Shown here in pieces: positions 52,433 through 61,400 of a DNA stretch of 64,000 bases. Position numbers and translations under genes: made by a program. The notes under the pieces are model-generated. The model searched no databases. It saw only the letters and a program-made list of their open reading frames with translations, and was not told the DNA's origin. This DNA comes from Oasisia sp. SBJ-2009 (taxonomy: Eukaryota > Annelida > Polychaeta > Sabellida > Siboglinidae), in assembly GCA_964017155.1 (NCBI GenBank), contig OZ024867.1:15155500-15219499 (forward strand). Reading direction: 5' to 3'. Each line of letters starts with the position of its first letter. The first letter of the stretch is position 1.

Positions 52433-55400
52433 GACATGGTGTGTAAGACTTGGTGTGTAAGACATGGTGTGTAAGACTTGGTGTGTAAGACATGGTGTGT
52501 AAGACATGGTGTATAAGACCTGGTGTGTAACACATGGTGTGTAAGACTTGGTGTGTAAGACATGGTGTGTAAGACCTGGTGTGTAAGACATGGCGTGTAC
52601 GACATGGTGTGTAAGACTTGGTGTGTAAGACTCGGTGTGTAAGACTTGGTGTGTAAGACTTGGTGTGTAAGACTTGATGTGTAAGACTTGGTGTGTAAGA
52701 CTTGGTGTGTAAGACATGGTGCGTAATACTTGATGTGTAAGACTTGATGTGTAAGACTTGATGTGTAAGACTTGGTGTGTAAGACTTGATGTGTAAGACT
52801 TGGTGTGAAACACTTGATGTGTAAGACTTGATGTGTAAGACTTGATGTGTAAGACTTGGTGAGTAAGACTTGGTGTGTAAGACTTGGTGTGTAAGACATG
52901 GTGTGTTATACTTGATGTGTAAGATTTGATGTGTAAGACAGGGTGTGAAAGACATGGTGTGTAAGACTTGGTGTGTAAGACATGGTGTGTAAGACTTGGT
53001 GTGTAAGACATGGTGTGTAAGACTTGGTGTGTAAGACATGGTGTGTAAGACTTGGTGTGTAAGACATGGTGTGTAAGACTTGGTGTGTAACACATGGTGT
53101 GTAAGACTTGGTGTGTAAGACATGGTGTGTAGGACATGGTGTGTAGGACATGGTGTGTAAGACTTGGTGTGTAAAACTTGGTGTCTAAGACATGGTGTGT
53201 AAGACCTGGTGTGTAAGACATGGTGTGTAAGACCTGGTGTGTAAGACATGGTGTGTAAGACTTGATGTGTAAGACCTGGTGTGTAAGACTAGGTGTGTAA
53301 GACATGGTGTGTAATACTTGATGTGTAAGACTTGATGTGTACGACATGGTGTGTAAGCCCTGGTGTGTAAGACATGGTGTGTAAGACCTGGTTTGTAAGA
53401 CATGGTGTGTAAGACTTGGTGTGAAAGACTTGATGTGTAAGACTTGATGTGTACGACTTGGTGTGTAAGACTTGGTGTGTAAGACATGGTGTGTAAGTCT
53501 TGTTGTGTAAGACTTGGTGTGAAAGACTTGATGTGTAAGTCTTGATGTGTAAGACTTGATGTGTAAGACTTGGTGTGTAAGACTTGATGTGTAAGACTTG
53601 GTGTGAAAGACTTGATGTGTAAGACTTGGTGTGTAAGACTTGGTGTGTATGACTTGGTGTGTAAGACTTGCTGTTTAAGACTTGGTGTGAAAGACTTTAT
53701 GTGTAAGACTTGGTGTGTAAGACTTGCTGTGTAAGACTTGCTGTGTAAGACTTGGTGTGTACGACATGGTGTGTAAGCCCTGGTGTGTAAGACATGGTGT
53801 GTAAGACTTGGTGTGTAAGACATGGTGTGTAAGACTTGATGTGTAAGACTTGGTGTGTAAGACTTGATGTGTATGACTTGGTGTGTAAGACTTGGTGTGT
53901 AAGACATGGTGTGTTATACTTGATGTGTAAGATTTGATGTGTAAGACATGGTGTGTAAGACATGGTGTGTAAGACTTGGTGTGTAAGACATGGTGTGTAA
54001 GACTTGGTGTGTAAGACATTGTGTGTAAGACTTGGTGTGTAAGACATGGTGTGTAAGACTTGGTGTGTAAGACTCGGTGTGTAAGACATGGTGTGTAAGA
54101 CATGGTGTGTAAGACATGGTGTGTAAGACCTGGTGTGTAAGACATGGTGTGTAAGACTTGATGTGTAAGATTTGATGTGTAAGACTTGGTGTGTAAGACC
54201 AGGTGTGTAAGACTTGGTGTGTAAGACTTGTTGTGTACGACATGGTGTGTAAGACCTGGTGTGTAAGACATGGTGTGTAAGACCTGGTGTGTAAGACATT
54301 GTGTGTAAGATTTGATGTGTAAGACTTGATGAGTAAGACTTGATGTGTAAGACTTCGTGTGTAAGACTTGGTGTGTAAGACATGGTGTGTAAGACTTGGT
54401 GTGTAAGACATGGTGTGTAAGACATGGTGTGTAAGACTTGGTGTGTAAGACATGGTGTGTAAGACTTGGTGTGTAAGACATGGTGTGTAATACTTGATAT
54501 GTAAGATTTGATGTGTAAGACATGGTGTGTAAGACTTGGTGTGTAACACATGGTGTGTAAGACTTGGTGTGTAAGACATGGTGTGTAAGACTTGGTGTGT
54601 AAGACATGGTGTGTAAGACTTGGTGTGTAAGACATGGTGTGTAATACTTGATATGTAAGATTTGATGTGTAAGACATGGTGTGTAAGACATGGTGTGTAA
54701 GACTTGATGTGTAAGATTTGATGTGTAAGACTTGGTGTGTAAGACCAGGTGTGTAAGACTTGGTGTGTAAGACTTGTTGTGTACGACATGGTGTGTAAGA
54801 CCTGGTGTGTAAGACATGGTGTGTAAGACCTGGTGTGTAAGACATTGTGTGTAAGATTTGATGTGTAAGACTTGATGAGTAAGACTTGATGTGTAAGACT
54901 TCGTGTGTAAGACTTGGTGTGTAAGACATGGTGTATAAGACCTGGTGTGTAACACATGGTGTGTAAGACTTGGTGTGTAAGACATGGTGTGTAAGACTTG
55001 GTGTGTAAGACATGGTGTGTAAGACATGGTGTATAAGACCTGGTGTGTAACACATGGTGTGTAAGACTTGGTGTGTAAGACATGGTGTGTTGGATATGGA
55101 GTATATAAGACATGGTCTGTAAGACTTGGTGTGTAAAACTTGGTGTGTAAGACATGGTGTGTAAGACCTGGTGTGTAAGACATGGTGTGTACGACATGGT
55201 GTGTAAGACTTGGTGTGTAAGACTCGGTGTGTAAGAATTGGTGTGTAAGACATGGTGTGTAAGACTTGGTGTGAAAGACTTGGTGTGTAAGACTTGATGT
55301 GTAAGACTTGGTGTGTAAGACTTGGTGTGTAAGACATGGTGTGTAATACTTGGTGTGTAAGACATGGTGTGTAAGACCTGGTGTGTAAAACTTGGTGTGT

Positions 55401-58400
55401 AAGACATGGTGTGTAAGACCTGGTGTGTAAGACATGGTGTGTAAGACCTGGTGTGTAAGACATGGTGTGTAAGACATGGTGTGTAAGACATGGTGTATAA
55501 GACCTGGTGTTTAACACATGGTGTGTAAGACATGGTGTGTAATACTTGATATGTAAGATTTGATGTGTAAGACATGGTGTGTAAGACATGGTGTATAAGA
55601 CCTGGTGTGTAACACATGGTGTGTAAGACTTGGTGTGTAAGACATGGTGTGTAAGACTTGGTGTGTAAGACATGGTGTGTAAGACATGGTGTATAAGACC
55701 TGGTGTGTAACACATGGTGTGTAAGACTTGGTGTGTAAGACATGGTGTGTTGGATATGGAGTATATAAGACATGGTGTGTAAGACTTGGTGTGTAAAACT
55801 TGGTGTGTAAGACATGGTGTGTAAGACCTGGTGTGTAAGACATGGTGTGTACGACATGGTGTGTAAGACTTGGTGTGTAAGACTCGGTGTGTAAGACTTG
55901 GTGTGTAAGACATGGTGTGTAAGACTTGGTGTGAAAGACTTGGTGTGTAAGACTTGGTGTGTAAGACATGGTGTGTAATACTTGGTGTGTAAAACATGGT
56001 GTGTAAGACCTGGTGTGTAAAACTTGGTGTGTAAGACATGGTGTGTAAGACCTGGTGTGTAAGACATGGTGTGTAAGACCTGGTGTGTAAGACATGGTGT
56101 GTAAGACTTGGTGTGTAAGACATGGTGGGTAAGACTTGGTGTGTAAGACATGGTGTGTAAGACTTGGTGTGTAAGATATGGTGTGTAATACTTGATATGA
56201 AAGACTTGGTGTGTAAGACATGGTGTGTAAGACTTGGTGTGTAAGACATGGTGTGTAAGACATGGTGTATAAGACCTGGTGTTTAACACATGGTGTGTAA
56301 GACTTGGTGTGTAAGACATGGTGTGTTGGACATGGTGTATACGACATGGTGTGTAAGACTTGGTGTGTAAAACTTGGTGTGTAAGACATGGTGTGTAAGA
56401 CCTCGTGTGTAAGACATGGTGTGTACGACATGGTGTGTAAGACTTGGTGTGTAAGACTCGGTGTGTAAGATTTGGTGTGTAAGACATGGTGTGTAAGACT
56501 TGGTGTGAAAGACTTGGTGTGTAAGGCTTGATGTGTAAGACTTGGTGTGTAAGACTTGGTGTGTAAGACACGGTGTGTAATACTTGATGTGTAAGACTTG
56601 ATGTGTAAGACTTGATGTGTAAGACTTGGTGTGTAAGACTTGATGTGTAAGACTTGGTGTGAAACACTTGATGTGTAAGACTTGATGTGTAAGACTTGAT
56701 GTGTAAGACTTGGTGAGTAAGACTTGGTGTGTAAGACTTGGTGTGTAAGACATGGTGTGTTATACTTGATGTGTAAGATTTGATGTGTAAGACAGGGTGT
56801 GAAAGACATGGTGTGTAAGACTTGGTGTGTAAGACATGGTGTGTAAGACTTGATGTGTAAGACATGGTGTGTAAAACTTGGTGTGTAAGACATGGTGTGT
56901 AAGACATGGTGTGTAAGACTTGGTGTGTAACACATGGTGTGTAAGACTTGGTGTGTAAGACATGGTGTGTAGGACATGGTGTGTAGGACATGGTGTGTAA
57001 GACTTGGTGTGTAAAACTTGGTGTGTAAGACATGGTGTGTAAGACCTGGTGTGTAAGACATGGTGTGTAAGACCTGGTGTGTAAGACATGGTGTGTAAGA
57101 CTTGGTGTGTAAGACATGGTGGGTAAGACTTGGTGTGTAAGACATGGTGTGTAAGACTTGGTGTGTAAGATATGGTGTGTAATACTTGATATGTAAGACT
57201 TGGTGTGTAAGACATGGTGTGTAAGACTTGGTGTGTAAGACATGGTGTGTAAGACATGGTGTATAAGACCTGGTGTTTAACACATGGTGTGTAAGACTTG
57301 GTGTGTAAGATATGGTGTGTTGGACATGGTGTATACGACATGGTGTGTAAGACTTGGTGTGTAAAACTTGGTGTGTAAGACATGGTGTGTAAGACCTCGT
57401 GTGTAAGACATGGTGTGTACGACATGGTGTGAAAGACTTGGTGTGTAAGACTCGGTGTGTAAGATTTGGTGTGTAAGACATGGTGTGTAAGACTTGGTGT
57501 GAAAGACTTGGTGTGTAAGACTTGATGTGTAAGACTTGGTGTGTAAGACTTGGTGTGTAAGACACGGTGTGTAATACTTGATGTGTAAGACTTGATGTGT
57601 AAGACTTGATGTGTAAGACTTGGTGTGTAAGACTTGATGTGTAAGACTTGGTGTGAAACACTTGATGTGTAAGACTTGATGTGTAAGACTTGATGTGTAA
57701 GACTTGGTGAGTAAGACTTGGTGTAAGACTTGGTGTGTAAGACATGGTGTGTAAGACATGGTGTGTTATACTTGATGTGTAAGATTTGATGTGTAAGACA
57801 GGGTGTGAAAGACATGGTGTGTAAGACTTGGTGTGTAAGACATGGTGTGTAAGACTTGGTGTGTAAGACATGGTGTGTAAGACTTGGTGTGTAAGACATG
57901 GTGTGTAAGACATGGTGTGTAAGACTTGGTGTGTAACACATGGTGTGTAAGACTTGGTGTGTAAGACATGGTGTGTAGGACATGGTGTGTAGGACATGGT
58001 GTGTAAGACTTGGTGTGTAAAACTTGGTGTGTAAGACATGGTGTGTAAGACCTGGTGTGTAAGACATGGTGTGTAAGACCTTGTGTGTAAGACATGGTGT
58101 GTAAGACTTGGTGTGTAAGACATGGTGTGTAAGACTTGGTGTTTAAGACATGGTGTGTAAGACTTGGTGTGTAAGATATGGTGTATAATACTTGATATGT
58201 AAGACTTGGTGTGTAAGACATGGTGTGTAAGACATGGTATGTAAGACATGGTGTGTTGGACGTGGTGTATACGACATGGTGTGTAAGACTTGGTGTGTAA
58301 AACTTGGTGTGTAAGACATGGTGTGTAAGACCTGGTGTGTAAGACATGGTGTGTACGACATGGTGTGTAAGACTTGGTGTGTAAGACTCGGTGTGTAAGA

Positions 58401-61400
58401 CTTGGTGTGTAAGACATGGTGTGTAAGACTTGGTGTGAAAGACTTGGTGTGTAAGACTTGATGTGTATGACTTGGTGTGTAAGACTTGATGTGTAAGACT
58501 TGGTGTGTAAGACTTGATGTGTAAGACTTGGTGTGAAACACTTGATGTGTAAGACTTGATGTGTAAGACTTGACGTGTAAGACTTGGTGAGTAAGACTTG
58601 GTGTGTAAGACTTGGTGTGTAAGACATGGTGTGTTATACTTGATGTGTACGATTTGATGTGTAAGACAGGGTGTGAAAGACATGGTGTGTAAGACTTGGT
58701 GAGTAAGACTTGGTGCGTAAGGCATGGTGTGTAAGACTTGGTGTGTAAGACATGGTGTGTAAGACATGGTGTGTAAGACTTGGTGTGTAAAACATGGTGT
58801 GTAAGACTTGGTGTGTAAGACATGGTGTGTAATACTTGATATGTAAGATTTGATGTGTAAGACATGGTGTGTAAGACATGGTGTGTAAGACTTGGTGTGT
58901 AAGACATGGTGTGTAAGACTTGGTGTGTAAGACATGGTGTGTAAGACTTGGTGTGTAAGACATGGTGTGTAAGACTTGGTGTGTAATACTTGATATGTAA
59001 GATTTGATGTGTAAGACATGGTGTGTAAGACATGGTGTGTAAGACTTGGTGTGTAAGACATGGTGTGTAAGACTTGGTGTGTAAGACATGGTGTGTAAGA
59101 CATGGTGTATAAGACCTGGTGTGTAACACATGGTGTGTAAGACTTGGTGTGTAAGACATGGTGTGTTGGACATGGTGTATACGACATGGTGTGTAAGACT
59201 TGGTGTGTAAAACTTGGTGTGTAAGACATGGTGTGTAAGACCTGGTGTGTAAGACATGGTGTGTACGACATGGTGTGTAAGACTTGGTGTGTTAGACTCG
59301 GTGTGTAAGACTTGGTGTGTAAGACATGGTGTGTAAGACTTGGTGTGAAAGACTTGGTGTGTAAGACTTGATGTGTAAGACTTGATGTGTAAGACTTGGT
59401 GAGTAAGACTTGGTGTGTAAGACTTGGTGTGTAAGACATGGTGTGTTATACTTGATGTGTAAGATTTGATGTGTAAGACAGGGTGTGAAAGACATGGTGT
59501 GTAAGACTTGGTGTGTAAGACATGGTGTGTAAGATTTGGTGTGTAAGACATGGTGTGTAAAACTTGGTGTGTAAGACATGGTGTGTAAGATATGGTGTGT
59601 AAGACTTGGTGTGTAACACATGGTGTGTAAGACTTGGTGTGTAAAACATGGTGTGTAGGACATGGTGTGTAGGACATGGTGTGTAAGACTTGGTGTGTAA
59701 AACTTGGTGTGTAAGACATGGTGTGTAAGACCTGGTGTGTAAGACATGGTGTGTAAGACCTGGTGTGTAAGACATGGTGTGTAAGACTTGGTGTGTAAGA
59801 CATGGTGGGTAAGACTTGGTGTGTAAGACATGGTGTGTAAGACTTGGTGTGTAAGATATGGTGTGTAATACTTGATATGTAAGACTTGGTGTGTAAGACA
59901 TGGTGTGTAAGACTTGGTGTGTAAGACATGGTGTGTAAGACATGGTGTATAAGACCTGGTGTTTAACACATGGTGTGTAAGACTTGGTGTGTAAGATATG
60001 GTGTGTTGGACATGGTGTATACGACATGGTGTTTAAGACTTGGTGTGTAAAACTTGGTGTGTAAGACATGGTGTGTAAGACCTCGTGTGTAAGACATGGT
60101 GTGTACGACATGGTGTGAAAGACTTGGTGTGTAAGACTCGGTGTGTAAGATTTGGTGTGTAAGACATGGTGTGTAAGACTTGGTGTGAAAGACTTGGTGT
60201 GTAAGACTTGATGTGTAAGACTTGGTGTGTAAGACTTGGTGTGTAAGACACGGTGTGTAATACTTGATGTGTAAGACTTGATGTGTAAGACTTGATGTGT
60301 AAGACTTGGTGTGTAAGACTTGATGTGTAAGACTTGGTGTGAAACACTTGATGTGTAAGACTTGATGTGTAAGACTTGATGTGTAAGATATGGTGTGTTG
60401 GACATGGTGTATACGACATGGTGTGTAAGACTTGGTGTGTAAAACTTGGTGTGTAAGACATGGTGTGTAAGACCTCGTGTGTAAGACATGGTGTGTACGA
60501 CATGGTGTGAAAGACTTGGTGTGTAAGACTTGGTGTGTAAGACTTGGTGTGTAAGACATGGTGTGTTATACTTGATGTGTAAGATTTGATGTGTAAGACA
60601 GGGTGTGAAAGACATGGTGTGTAAGACTTGGTGTGTAAGACATGGTGTGTAAGACTTGGTGTGTAAGACTTGGTGTGAAAGACATGGTGTGTAAGACTTG
60701 GTGTGAAAGACTTGGTGTGTAAGACTTGATGTGTAAGACTTGGTGTGTAAGACATGGTGTGTAAGACCTCGTGTGTAAGACATGGTGTGTACGACATGGT
60801 GTGAAAGACTTGGTGTGTAAGACTTGGTGTGTAAGACTTGGTGTGTAAGACATGGTGTGTTATACTTGATGTGTAAGATTTGATGTGTAAGACAGGGTGT
60901 GAAAGACATGGTGTGTAAGACTTGGTGTGTAAGACATGGTGTGTAAGACTTGGTGTGTAAGACATGGTGTGTAAGACTTGGTGTGTAAGACATGGTGTGT
61001 AAGACATGGTGTGTAAGACTTGGTGTGTAACACATGGTGTGTTAGACTTGGTGTGTAAGACATGGTGTGTAGGACATGGTGTGTAGGACATGGTGTGTAA
61101 GACTTGGTGTGTAAAACTTGGTGTGTAAGACATGGTGTGTAAGACCTGGTGTGTAAGACATGGTGTGTAAGACCTGGTGTGTAAGACATGGTGTGTAAGA
61201 CTTGGTGTGTAAGACATGGTGTGTAAGACTTGGTGTTTAAGACATGGTGTGTAAGACTTGGTGTGTAAGATATGGTGTATAATACTTGATATGTAAGACT
61301 TGGTGTGTAAGACATGGTGTGTAAGACATGGTATGTAAGACATGGTGTGTTGGACGTGGTGTATACGACATGGTGTGTAAGACTTGGTGTGTAAAACTTG

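Noticed and set aside
60380..60860. Apparent foreign insert in copy III (420-bp gain)
   Set aside because: The extra 30 units are copies of neighbouring satellite (GTTGGAC, ATACGAC, ACCTCGTG, TTATAC), so it is a local re-duplication and not foreign DNA.
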